A stretch of 64,000 nucleotides of DNA. Source: Tritrichomonas musculus (taxonomy: Eukaryota; Parabasalia; Tritrichomonadida; Tritrichomonadidae). Positions 30,691 through 40,960 of the stretch are shown here, piece by piece. The stretch spans positions 124,001-188,000 of the forward strand of contig JAPFFF010000006.1 of NCBI GenBank assembly GCA_039105265.1. Reading direction: 5' to 3'. A model generated the notes under the pieces. That model was not told the origin of the DNA, did no database searches, and saw only the letters and a list, made by a program, of their open reading frames with translations. Both the position numbers and the translations under genes were made by a program. The stretch's first letter is position 1. Each line of letters opens with the position of its first letter.

Positions 30691-31544
30691 GTGAACAGAA
30701 AATCATATTTGAAAAATTAACGTGTTAATGATGTAAAAAAGCACTTAATCTTTCAATAAGCAGCTTCCAGCTTCTACTTGTGTGGTTATTTATTGGAATC
30801 TGTTCAATATATTCGAGTAATCGAGACTCAAAGAATATATTAAATTTATATATTCATAAAAAGGATAATTCAAAGCTTTTATCGAAATAAAAGATTTTGT
30901 TTTCTCTTATTTTCCACTTATATTAAAGTAACATTTTTGGTTAAGCAAAGTAGACCAGTCTAATATTCATTGATATAGTTTTAATGTCAAGGTTAGCTAA
31001 TGAAAACCTAATTGTAGGTTATGTTAATTTTAAAATGTTTTAAAAAGTTCTTTATTTTTTAATTTCTCCATTATTATATTTTTTTAATATAGAAATATAT
31101 TGGATATTGTATTTGTTGATTTTATAAATCTAGTATTGGCGAAATATTAGCAGATACTAATTAATATATATAAAAATGTGTTTGTATCCCTTGAAATTGA
31201 TTGAGAACAAAAGAAAATTGAAGTTAACAACACTAAATACAAATAATTTATCAAATATTCAAGAATTCTATGAACAAACGAATTTGCATTTGAAAAAAAT
31301 TTGAACTCTTCAAATTTCAATGATTTATGTACGATGGTCCCATTGAAAAATTTTCATGATTTTCAAAGCCAAAACATTTTATTTCATTCTAAAGAAAAAT
31401 AAAGTTTTTTTTTATTATCGATTTTTATTGTCCTACATATAATATAAAATGAGAATGAAAATTTATATTTCCATAAAATAAGAGTGATATGTTAACTTGA
31501 AAAAGTTTCGTGAATTTTTATATTGGCATACAATCGATTCTAGC
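30691..31544. other. Divergent intergenic region, 854 bp
   Basis: AT-rich region between the TKL kinase and the C2-domain gene. I see no open frame above chance, no tRNA, and no long repeat. Several TCA(T/A) sites exist, but none is decisive for the plus-strand gene. Confidence 0.5.
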
Positions 31545-34500
31545 ATGTCTAATCAAACAATGAAAACAGTAATTATGGATGAAGAAGAAGATAAAAAAGA
31601 TCTTCCATCTTACATGACCTCTTATCGAATCTTTGTACGTAATATTTCAATCAGTCAAATTTCTCAATCGCACCAAGAAACAACTAATCCATATGTTACA
31701 ATTCGATTAAAAGGCGGCCAAAAATATTCTATGACAAAATCGCAATCTAATACACAAGACGCGCAATACGATGAAATTTTACAATTAGATGGCCAAAGTG
31801 TTGGAAGTGATGTTCTTATGCTATTGGTGTATAATCAAAACGGTGAGCAAAATCCAGGTAATGATGAATGTTTGGGTATTCAAAAGCTGGTAATATCATC
31901 TCTTGAGCTTGGTTTAGTCAAAGATTATGACCTCAAACTCTATAAAACAATTGATGGGACTACAAAGAAAGATTATAGTGCTAGAATTGGTGCAGCTGGT
32001 CTTTTGCATATTGAAATGCAAGTTGCAAAATTAGGAACAATGCAATTCCAACCCAAGCCATGGCCTCCGCGAATATTTTATACTCTATGGTTGCATGTTG
32101 ATAAATGTAAAAATGTTCCTACTCAAAAAGGAGTTCCTGTGAATCCCTTCATTATCTCTAAAATATCCCCATGTCTCAATCAGCAAAAGCAAACGACACC
32201 TGTCTGTTTTAACACTCCGAATCCTATTTGGAATATTCTCCAATGTTTTCATATTGATAGTTTCGAAAAGCAAACTGTTAATGTTACTTTAATGAACTAT
32301 GAAGAAGGGTCCACACCAAAAAAAATATCTTCACTTAAGATTCCAATTAATTTAGCAAGAACAGACGGGAAGCCTTTTACATCTCAAATGTTATTTCATT
32401 TGCCTGGTCACATGACAAAAGGATGCATTTTTATATTCAAAATGCAATTACTTGAAGCATTGCCTGGTAATTTACCTTTTGATGGTATGGTTTCAATGAA
32501 ACACCAAAAATTAGCATTGAAAATTTCATTGTATAATTTGGAAAATTTGCCTGAATCTGATCAATCAAAAATGACTTATTGTGTTGTTAGTTGTGGAAAT
32601 ATTTATAAAAAGTCAAGAGAAGTTCAAATTGCCAATCCAACTGAGATCAACCAAGATATAGTAATACATGATATTACTCAATCGCAATTAGTGCTTATAA
32701 ATGTTATAATTGATAACCATGTATATGGGCAAGTTCCAATTCATCTAAACAACTACTTGCTCAAAACCAAAACTAAAACAGAATCATATACTCTCTTTAA
32801 TAAGGCTTCTGCTGCGGTTAAATATGATTTAATATTGACTCCAGAAGAACCTGAATTTGAAGAAAAAGATGAAATTTCGGATCAATTAGATGAAGGTGTT
32901 GAAATTACAGTTCCAAAAAATATTAACACTTATAAAAACAATTATAAAACAGCATCTTCATCAGCCAATTCTTCTGCTAGTTCTTCTGCAGCTGTTTCAC
33001 CTGTTAAAGCGCCAGAAGCAGCAGGGAGCGAGAGAATTAAAGCTCTTCTTCAGCAGGCAAAAGCTGGTGAAATGGCTAAAGCTGTGGAGAATACTGCAAT
33101 TAATGGTTCTTATGTGCCTGAAGATAAAATAGATAGCCAAACACAAGAAAAAGGAACTAAAATAAATCGAGTGCAACAACTTGCAAGCCAAATTAACCAA
33201 TCTAAGGCTGAGACTACTGAAACTACTGTATCTCATGCCCAAACGCAATCACAATCAGATAATCGAGCTAATCTTGCTGCAAAATTTTTAAATTCAATTA
33301 ATAGTCAAAAAGAAGAGAGTTCATCTCAACAGAAAGTTACAAAGATTTCTACAACGCAAGTTACTAGCAAAAGTGTTCAACAATCTTCATCATCAAGTAG
33401 TCAAACCACAGAAAAAGCAGAACAGTCGCAAACAGATTCTAATAAAATAGATCAAATTAAACAAGCTATCCTCCAGGTGCAAGGTTCTGAAAATGGTACT
33501 GACAACAATCAAACAAGTCCAAAAGAATTAAAGCAAATTAAGGAAATGCTCGGGCAAATCAAAGATGATTATGAAGAGGAAAGTCTTGAAGACGCAAAGC
33601 AAATTGATCAAATTAAACAGTCTGTCGCAGAAGTAAAAATCAATAATGCGCAACAAAGCATTCCTGATGATGAAAGTCAACCCGGCTCTTCGGATGCACA
33701 AATATCAGATGGTCAAGTATCAGATGGCCAAGAAGAAGAAAAATCTCTCCTCCAACCAAAGCCTAGATCAGAACCAATATACAAGCACCAAAGCAGAAGA
33801 TTAAGTCGGATTATTAATAATAATCATAATTTAGCTGCTTCAATAGAAGATGAGGCAGTAGATTCTGATCATGCTAATGCAGAGCAATCAGATACAGATT
33901 CAAGTTCTTCGATTCCTCTTACTGAAAAGCCAATAAGGAAACGTTATAGTTCAATCCGTTTAAGTAAAGTTGATCTTCTTGAACAAGCTGCAGACAATAC
34001 AAATGCTCCTCCTCCTTCTCAACCTGCTACTACACATAGAGCCACAATTGCCCAAAAATATCTAAATCAAGTTAATAGTAATCAGCAAGCCAAACAAATT
34101 CAAATTAAAAACGAGACAACACAATCAAGTTCTTCTGTAAGTAATCGTGTAAAGCAGCTTGCTAGTCAGTATAATAATGCTGTCAATAGTCAAGCTGGAA
34201 ATGATGCAAAATCATCAATTAAGAGACGATCTACTGTTAATCCAAAAGCTTCAACGCCTCCAACTCCCGAAAATATCACACCAAGACGTTCAAGCTTATC
34301 AGAATCTTCAAACGCTCCAGTAAATCTCGCACAAAATGATCAAACTGCAAAGCCAAATGATACTCAAGAAAAAGCTATGCAAGATCAACAAATTTCGCAA
34401 CCCCCTCAAAATCAACAAGAACAAAAAGAACCACAATCGCCACGTGCAGACAATCGAGCCAATCTTGCTCAAAAATTCTTAAATCAAATTAATAGTAAAC

Positions 34501-35816
34501 AATCATCTAATGTTGAAAAGAAATCAACTGTTTCACAGTCAACTACTACATCTGCTACATCTGATGCGACTGCTGCAAGTGCTACTACTCAATCACCTTC
34601 GCAATCACCTTCGCAATCACCGCAAATTAATCGTGTGAAACAACTCGCAAGTCAAATTAATAGCGTCACAAGCGCCCAAGCACAACAAGCTCAAATAGAA
34701 AAGCAATCTCCCAAAGTTAGACGTGCAACTGATGCATCCAAATCTATCAGCTCAGTTCCAATATTTAATAACGTCGAAAAACGAAGAGCAAGTCAAACAG
34801 ATGAAACCAAAACCAATTCTGTCAAGCAACTTGCAAGCCAAATCAACAATAAAATTGTATCGTCAAGTGAAAAGCAATCCAATGAGATAATTCAATCATC
34901 ACCCGATCTGATCAACAATAAAATTGTATCGTCAAGTGAAAAGCAATCCAATGAGATAATTCAATCATCACCCGATCTGATCAACAATAAAGAATTTATA
35001 ACTGAAGAAACTCATGTAACTAACTCAGCTAAAACATCATCAGAACATATCAATCTCGAAACTTCAACTACAACTTCTTCTGTTGTCTTAACTAGCTCAC
35101 AAACAATAATACAAAAATCTGAAAATACTGAAACTACTAAAAGTGAAAGCTCACAATCTGTTACCACACGTGATTTTGTATTGGATGATATCAATATTCA
35201 AGATGGTGTTTGTAACTTCGATTGGGGAAGCAATGATTCTATTTTCTCATCAAGTTTCACTGGATATTCAGAATGCAGCCACTCACTTGGCTCTAATATT
35301 TCGGATTCAGCCGAAAAATTGCATTCTATGAAACATGAAGATAATGATCCAAATTATAAGATCAAACCAGAATGGCATCAAAAAGTATATGGACAATTCC
35401 TTTCTGCGGCAAATCTTCCAATCAAGTCTGGTAAAGTATTCGCAACATTACAACTTCTTGGACTTGGAGGTTTGAAGCACTTCAAATTCACTACAAAAGA
35501 AGTTGATCCAAGTGACCTTGTTTTTAATATGAAGATTAATTTTGATCGTGTAAAGAAAGGTGATAAGATTCAAATTATTCTTTACTCTAAAGTTGATGGT
35601 AGTGATGATCATATTCCTATCGGTTCCGGCGAAATTGTTTGCAGAAATTTAAAGGAAAACACAGATGAGGTCTATAACGTTAAACTTGAAAAGCCTTCAC
35701 TATTAATGTATCCTGAAAACCATTTGGATGTTTATAATAATAATAATGATGTTAAAGATTTTGGTGAAGTTCAAATGTCTTTAAACACAAACATAGAGTT
35801 CACTGTACTAGAATGA
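31545..35816 (+). CDS. Multi-C2-domain-like protein with a long repetitive disordered middle
   Basis: A 1,423-residue protein from the ATG of MSNQTMKTVIM; the frame is open to a TTG 48 bp upstream. Three beta-rich C2-like domains lie at about residues 24-135 (SYRIFVRNISI, NPYVTIRL), 176-285 (LWLHVDKCKNVP, NPIWN) and 321-430. A fourth lies at the C-terminus, ~1275-1423 (VYGQFLSAANLPIKSGK, then FVLE-like end). The ~850 residues between are Ser/Gln/Asn-rich and carry two interspersed motifs: NRVKQLASQIN (near 540, 866, 1028, 1091) and DNRANLAQKFLNQIN (near 572, 830, 969). C2 domains usually bind membranes or proteins; the acidic calcium-binding residues are not obvious, so binding may be calcium-independent. 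The motif pair is unexplained. It contains a perfect 69-bp tandem duplication. Confidence 0.8.
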   Translation: MSNQTMKTVIMDEEEDKKDLPSYMTSYRIFVRNISISQISQSHQETTNPYVTIRLKGGQKYSMTKSQSNTQDAQYDEILQLDGQSVGSDVLMLLVYNQNGEQNPGNDECLGIQKLVISSLELGLVKDYDLKLYKTIDGTTKKDYSARIGAAGLLHIEMQVAKLGTMQFQPKPWPPRIFYTLWLHVDKCKNVPTQKGVPVNPFIISKISPCLNQQKQTTPVCFNTPNPIWNILQCFHIDSFEKQTVNVTLMNYEEGSTPKKISSLKIPINLARTDGKPFTSQMLFHLPGHMTKGCIFIFKMQLLEALPGNLPFDGMVSMKHQKLALKISLYNLENLPESDQSKMTYCVVSCGNIYKKSREVQIANPTEINQDIVIHDITQSQLVLINVIIDNHVYGQVPIHLNNYLLKTKTKTESYTLFNKASAAVKYDLILTPEEPEFEEKDEISDQLDEGVEITVPKNINTYKNNYKTASSSANSSASSSAAVSPVKAPEAAGSERIKALLQQAKAGEMAKAVENTAINGSYVPEDKIDSQTQEKGTKINRVQQLASQINQSKAETTETTVSHAQTQSQSDNRANLAAKFLNSINSQKEESSSQQKVTKISTTQVTSKSVQQSSSSSSQTTEKAEQSQTDSNKIDQIKQAILQVQGSENGTDNNQTSPKELKQIKEMLGQIKDDYEEESLEDAKQIDQIKQSVAEVKINNAQQSIPDDESQPGSSDAQISDGQVSDGQEEEKSLLQPKPRSEPIYKHQSRRLSRIINNNHNLAASIEDEAVDSDHANAEQSDTDSSSSIPLTEKPIRKRYSSIRLSKVDLLEQAADNTNAPPPSQPATTHRATIAQKYLNQVNSNQQAKQIQIKNETTQSSSSVSNRVKQLASQYNNAVNSQAGNDAKSSIKRRSTVNPKASTPPTPENITPRRSSLSESSNAPVNLAQNDQTAKPNDTQEKAMQDQQISQPPQNQQEQKEPQSPRADNRANLAQKFLNQINSKQSSNVEKKSTVSQSTTTSATSDATAASATTQSPSQSPSQSPQINRVKQLASQINSVTSAQAQQAQIEKQSPKVRRATDASKSISSVPIFNNVEKRRASQTDETKTNSVKQLASQINNKIVSSSEKQSNEIIQSSPDLINNKIVSSSEKQSNEIIQSSPDLINNKEFITEETHVTNSAKTSSEHINLETSTTTSSVVLTSSQTIIQKSENTETTKSESSQSVTTRDFVLDDINIQDGVCNFDWGSNDSIFSSSFTGYSECSHSLGSNISDSAEKLHSMKHEDNDPNYKIKPEWHQKVYGQFLSAANLPIKSGKVFATLQLLGLGGLKHFKFTTKEVDPSDLVFNMKINFDRVKKGDKIQIILYSKVDGSDDHIPIGSGEIVCRNLKENTDEVYNVKLEKPSLLMYPENHLDVYNNNNDVKDFGEVQMSLNTNIEFTVLE
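34842..34979 (+). repeat. Perfect 69-bp tandem duplication in the C2 protein gene
   Basis: Two identical 69-bp (23-codon) copies start at 34842 and 34911, and a partial third (ATCAACAATAAA) follows. The reading frame is preserved. The lack of differences suggests a recent slippage or unequal exchange in the disordered region. Confidence 0.9.
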
Positions 35817-35898
35817 TTTTATTAAATAAAGAAAGAAAGAAAGGTAGTTAAAAAGTTATTATGGAAATATGTTTTTTTTTAGGGGTAGAATAGATATA
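35817..35898. other. 3' flank of the C2 gene before the transposon block
   Basis: Short AT-rich stretch containing ATTAAATAAAG just after the stop, a likely polyadenylation signal. It marks the left edge of an 18-kb region without clear host genes. Confidence 0.6.
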
Positions 35899-37688
35899 AC
35901 ACTGTTAAGGTGAAGTGACCATCACAGTATTCAAAAAATAAAACTTTTTGATAAATGTAATAAGAACTTTTTGATAAATGTAATAAGAACTTTTTAATAA
36001 ATGTAATAAGAACTTTTTGATAAATGTAATAAGAACTTTTTAATACATGTAATAGAACATTTTGAAAAATGTAAATTTTAGATCTAAAATTATTCGAAAA
36101 TTTTATCAAATCATAATGAAACTATTATTGAACACAGCGGCAAGATTATTATGGTATCTTTGAAGTTATTAGTACGATTTCCAATTAGTACGATTTATCT
36201 TTGCTGATTTCCATTTCCAAAATTGGAAATAATTGATATCGAATTCAGCAAAAAGATTTATTATTTACAAATTAATTCTGCAAAAAATAGAAATTATCTT
36301 CAACAAGCGCCATTATGATCAGATTAAAACTAGATTAAATTTTAATATGTAATGTATTTCCAAAAAAGCAGGATAAAAGTTACTTCTACTAAAAATTAAG
36401 CTCTTTAAAGCAAAATATTAATTTTTTAAGCGGTTCCCATGTCCTTTTAAAATGAATTATTTTTTTAATATATTAAATTATTAAGATATAGTCCAATAAA
36501 TTTTAGTAAAAGGATTTAATTTTGTACAAAACAAGATAAATGGAATAATTAATTGATGTTTTAAAATATTTCATTTAAATAATTCTGAAAATAAGTTACT
36601 GTATATTAAAAAATATAATAAATTATTCGCATTTATTTAATTTTTAAGATTTGACAAATATTTTTTAAAATATCTTGCAATATTGTAAGATATCTTATAA
36701 TATTTATAGAGCCCTATTTTGATAACATTATCAAAAATTGTTAGATCTCTCACAATTTAAGTAAATATTAAAAAATTGAATATTTTTATTTTTAATCTAT
36801 TAAAACATCATATGTTTATAAAAATAATATCTAATAAATAATTTATTCATTTAAATTATGTTTGGTCTTTTAATCTCATTGATATAGTAAAAATTTACCA
36901 TTTAAAGATAAACGCCTTTGAGTATTTCAGAAATTGCTTTTAAAGATCTAAGATGATTGCTATTGAGTATTTTAGAAATCGCTTTTGCAGTTAGAAGATG
37001 ATCGCTACAGTGTATTTCGGAAATCATCTTCAAAGATCTAGGATAATCGCTATTGAGTATTTCGGGAATCGCTTTTAATGATCTAAGATAATCGATATTG
37101 AGTATTTCGAAAATCGCTTTTACAGTTCTAAGATGATTGTAATTGAGTATTTTGGAAATCGTCTTCAAAGATCTAGGATAATCGCTATTGAGTATTTCAG
37201 AAATCGTTTTTAATGATCTGAGATAATCAATATTGAGTATTTCCTAAATAGTCTTCAAAGATTTAGGATAATCACGATTGAGTATTTCGTAAATCTTTTT
37301 TAAAGATTTAAAACAATAGTTATTGAGTATCTAGGAAATCGCTTTTGCAGTTCTAAGATGATCACCACTGAGTATTTCGGAATTCGAATTTAATTATCTA
37401 GGATAATCGCCATTGAGTATTTCGTAAATCGTCTTTAGAGATCTAAGATAATCACTATTGAGTATTTCGGATATTTTTTTTAAAGATCTAAGATAATCGA
37501 TAATGAGTATTTAGTAAATCCTTTCCAATTTTGGATATAAAAGGCGCCAAAATTATAAATCTTTTATCAAAAAGTTCTTATTACTTTTATTAAAAAGTTC
37601 TTATTACATTTATTAAAAAGTTCTTATTACATTTATCAAAAAGTTTTATTTTTTGAATACTGTGATGGTCACTTCACCATAACAGTGT
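35899..37688. mobile_element. Foldback-like element with repeat-built inverted ends
   Basis: Terminal inverted repeats run from 35899 to ~36062 and from ~37566 to 37688. They begin ACACTGTTA(A/T)GGTGAAG and continue nearly identical for about 70 bp, then pass into tandem 23-bp units (CTTTTTGATAAATGTAATAAG-like; six on the left, about four on the right). The interior contains AT-rich DNA and the 45-bp minisatellite at 36905-37525. No transposase is present, so it is non-autonomous. Inverted ends built from short tandem repeats are typical of foldback elements. I find no convincing target-site duplication. A run of 23 T follows at 37715-37737. Confidence 0.75.
36905..37525. repeat. 45-bp minisatellite, about 14 units
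   Basis: The anchor AGTATTT or a near match recurs at 36921, 36966, 37011, 37056 and every 45 bp to 37506, thirteen exact periods without a length change. Units differ by several substitutions. Read on the minus strand each unit gives 15 residues close to LKAISEILNSDYLRS, with a few stops. See the findings for why the constant spacing is notable. Confidence 0.9.
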
Positions 37689-38640
37689 GCTATTTATCAT
37701 TTCTATTTTTTTTATTTTTTTTTTTTTTTTTTTTTTTGACTTATAAGTCAAACTTGTTCTCTCATTAGTATAGATACAACAAATAGCGGCTGCACTACTG
37801 TTATTTCTGGTCCTAATGAGAAGAAAATGTGAAATCAAGTCAAATTTACGTCTAGGAATGTGATTTCTGCTTCATCAAAAGCGATAATAAAATGCCAAAC
37901 CATGAAGTTCTTTTACTCTTTCAAACCAACATAAAAACGCCTGTTAAAGTTTTAAAATTTAGAATTCATTTGAAGATCAATAATTCGGTCTTTGCTTGCA
38001 GTATATGACCAGATAATATAGATGCCATAAATAATAATCCTTTTTTATAGATTTACCCGAATAGACTACTAAGTATAATAAGACAGTTTATAAGTGCATT
38101 ATTAATCAACAGTTCATAGTCAATTCCTCGAATCATGAATCTTTTTACAGTATCAAAAAATAGTGCGAAATGATGGAGGAGTAATGTTAAGGAGTGCTCC
38201 AAATACTACGCTTCTTATGAATGTTCCTGGCGCTAATTCATTCATGCAATGATCTCTTTGTTAGTAAAATCTATATCTATAATAGGTTTATCATTAAAGA
38301 TATCATCATTAAAGGGCTCATCTGTGATAGGTTCATCAACAACATGTTCATCAACTTGTTCATCATTAATGAATTCAACAACAACAGATTTACCGAATCA
38401 TACACGACCAAATTTATATAATGTGTAATCCTAGCCTGTTTTACTCATACAATTCCATGCGCTATCACATATTAAACTTTGTAGAATAATGTTCAACACA
38501 TTCACAAAAAAATTGAATAGGGAAATATTCAAAAATTCATTGAGTTTTATCAAAACTAGAACGATATAGTGTGAACCATTTTTTTTCAATATTTTTAATC
38601 ATAGTATTCGATTTTTCTGAGAATTATTTTTTTTATTCAG
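37689..38640. other. Region without a gene; decayed coding fragments
   Basis: Contains a T run (37715-37737) and scattered short open stretches. One on the minus strand at about 38230-38400 gives an acidic chain (for example NDEQVDEHVVDEPITDEPF). Another on the minus strand near 37880-37960 has an F-M-V-W then E-I-T-F-L-D-V-N pattern that could be a mariner-type relic. None forms a gene. I see no tRNA or regulatory signal. Confidence 0.4.
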
Positions 38641-39060
38641 AAAAAATCAATTTTAGAGATCATAAACGTATTGAATGTTTGCTTGTGGATCTGAATAGTA
38701 ATAAAGATTGGTCCTATACATATCATGAGCATGTTTGACATCAGTCCCGTGACCATTCAAGCATTCGCTTTTCTGCTGAACACAGACCAAGCAACGAGCC
38801 CAAAAAGATTGATAAATGTTATGAATTATTTGATCAGGAAAGGAATTCCATTCAAATAAAATTGATTTCCATAATTGTTTGCGATCAGTGAATTTTTTTA
38901 CCTTCTAAACGTTTATTATTATTATTATAAGCAGATTTGCTCAATAGGAGACAAATCTGGGCTTTTGGCAGGCCAAGGCATTAATGCAAAAGTTATTATT
39001 TCTATTATCTATCTGATAAAACCTAAACAGATTATGCATTTGCATTGTGCTTTGTTGAAA
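38641..39060 (-). pseudogene. Tc1/mariner transposase remnant (C-terminal part)
   Basis: On the minus strand, bases 38990-38935 read ALMPWPAKSPDLSPIEQI, the hallmark of Tc1/mariner transposases (W-P-x-x-S-P-D-L-x-P-I-E), which carries the last acidic catalytic region. Before it a FQQSTMQMHNLF stretch matches the usual F-Q-Q-D-N-A-P-x-H region, with the catalytic Asp replaced, in a different frame. After it a stop, then LWKSILFEWNSFPDQII and FWARCL, like the C-terminal helices of the family. At least one frameshift and a stop separate the parts, so it is inactive. No ends or target duplication recognised. Confidence 0.8.
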
Positions 39061-39141
39061 ATAGAATTTTGAAGTGCAAAAGGATTTAGAACATATATTG
39101 GTGAAAGTTTAATGAATTGCTTTAGAAATATTTTCGCAGAT

Positions 39142-40960
39142 TTATTGAATTAATTTCTGTTTTATACTTTTTAAGTAACTATGTTTAATAAATGATTTTC
39201 TAGCTGTCGCTATTTGTTGCTTATTTTTTTCAGTTTCTTTGAAATGATTTTTTTTCTTTGGTGAAAAAAGAATATTCCTGGATGAGATATTGCATCCTGC
39301 AATTGATGATTGAGTGTAAAATTCGCAATCGTCTGTTTTGAGATGATTCTCATCTAAATAATTATACCAAGAGATAAGTAAACTGATATTTTCTTCATCA
39401 ATCTTCAAATTATATATTTTTTGAAGAAATATTATAAAAAATTGATCCGAAGTTAATGGAAAATATCCATATTGCTCATTTCTTTTTTTGATGACTGCAC
39501 CTCCAATTGTTTTCTGCCCATAAATTTTTTTTGATAGACAGTTCATTCATGAAATAATTTGATAAAACAGTTTTTGCAATTTGTCTTAAAACATTAAAAC
39601 AAGTGTGTTGAAAATTGCAATGTATACGAATTCGCCAGTAAAAACATTCAATTGTGTGTGTGCCCAAATTTGCCAAATTTACTGTTTGGTATTCAAGGGA
39701 TATGTATATTGCTAAAATTGAATTAAGTTTGCCAATAAGGCCGATTCTTGTTCCAACTGATGGAGGAAATAATTTATAAATAAAAAACTTGTTTTTAAAT
39801 ACTGTTTTCTGGTTTTAAAATTTAGCTTTGAGTTTCTTATTGCTTCAATTAATAAAAAGAAAGGAGTTATTAAAAAATGGGACTGAGGATATAGAGTCGA
39901 GTTTATGAAAGATTCAAATCCGAATAGAGAGAGGATATGAATCTTTCATTGATCCTAAGCTGCTTTTATCATTCAGGCAGTTTTTAAAAGATATAAAGGC
40001 GTCTAATTCTTCTTTGGTAAATTTTTCTAGTAAAGATAAACTAATTTTGCGAAAGAGAGTTTTGTCTCTTATTCGAGTCAAACTATGAAGAGGATCAGAA
40101 ATTGGCCAAAGACATCTAGAAATATGCTTTTTTAAGATTGATATAATATTTTCAAACGAACTACCTGATTCTAATAGTTGTTTATATTCATTAAACGCCG
40201 ATTCATGTTCATCTTTGAAAAACTTGTCTTCATCCGTTGAAGTAAAAAAACATTGAATGTGAAATTGTTTTAATCTCTCAATCAAGTCATTCCTAGTTTC
40301 ATATGTGAAGTTATTTGCAAATCCATAATTTTTAATGACAATGTGTATATGAAAAGATTGATAATCGGCTAAAACTGGTTCCAAATAAAATAAATAAATA
40401 AAAAAAAAAAAAAAAAAAAAAAAAAAGATACTTGAATATTGGATATATCGGTAATCTTATTTGAAAGAAAAGGCCTCTTTTTATTATTTATTCACCATAA
40501 ATTGGGGAAAAACTTGCCGCATCAACTCCAAGATTAAAGTCAGTAGGACTGTCAAATTTGATGCTTTGAATTTGTAGTAATTGCTCAATATTATTTTTCT
40601 AAAAAATGAACTCTTTAATTGAATCCAAATATGGTTTTGTAAATGTTTGAATCTTTTTTTCACAAGGGAAATTAACCAATTCTCTAGTCAGGCAATACGA
40701 ATATTTAAGTGAAAAGTATATCAAAGAAGTAAATTTTTTCAATTCTTGTGAACAACAGTTACCTTTGAAACCTTTTTTTATTTTTAATTCATTTTTAATT
40801 GCTTCTATTATGTTGTTTTGATTGTTATCAATATTTTTCTTATTTTTATCTTGAAAAGGTTTAGAACTTTTTCTGATTACAATTTTTCTTTTCTTTTATT
40901 CCCAATTTGATTTTAACTTTTTCAAAGGTTTTCAGAAGTTTATTTTCTAGTTCCTAGTTA
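39142..40960 (-). pseudogene. Broken gene of a dispersed trichomonad family, possibly a DDE transposase
   Basis: Open pieces on the minus strand follow one another in order. An N-terminal piece lies at ~40900-40500. A middle piece at 40384-39914 contains TSTDEDKFF and PISDPLHSLTRIR. A piece further on contains NLGTHTIECFYWRIR. A Lys-rich C-terminal piece is at 39546-39142. Frames shift several times and a 27-A run splits the gene, so it is a pseudogene. I recall similar chains (an A-T-D-G-D segment, D-P-L-H-x-L-x-x-x-R, then a T-I-E-x-x-F segment) as a large repeated hypothetical family in trichomonads. The spaced Asp, Asp and Glu would suit a DDE transposase. Both the family and its function are inference. 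Confidence 0.55.
40400..40426. repeat. 27-A homopolymer
   Basis: Uninterrupted A run inside the broken gene at 39142-40960, following AAATAAATAAATA. Likely slippage expansion. Confidence 0.9.

Noticed and set aside
36902-37168. 88-codon ATG-initiated open frame across the 45-bp minisatellite (minus strand)
   Set aside because: It covers only six of fourteen units and stops occur in the others; treated as a feature of the repeat, not a gene.
35899-37688. Assignment of the CACTG-ended elements to the CACTA/EnSpm superfamily
   Set aside because: The related insertion at 41756-42783 has a 9-bp duplication, not 3 bp, and no CACTA transposase is present.
37880-37990. Possible second mariner fragment (F-M-V-W and E-I-T-F-L-D-V-N pattern on the minus strand)
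   Set aside because: Too short and interrupted to annotate, and its position is out of order relative to the signature at 38935-38990.
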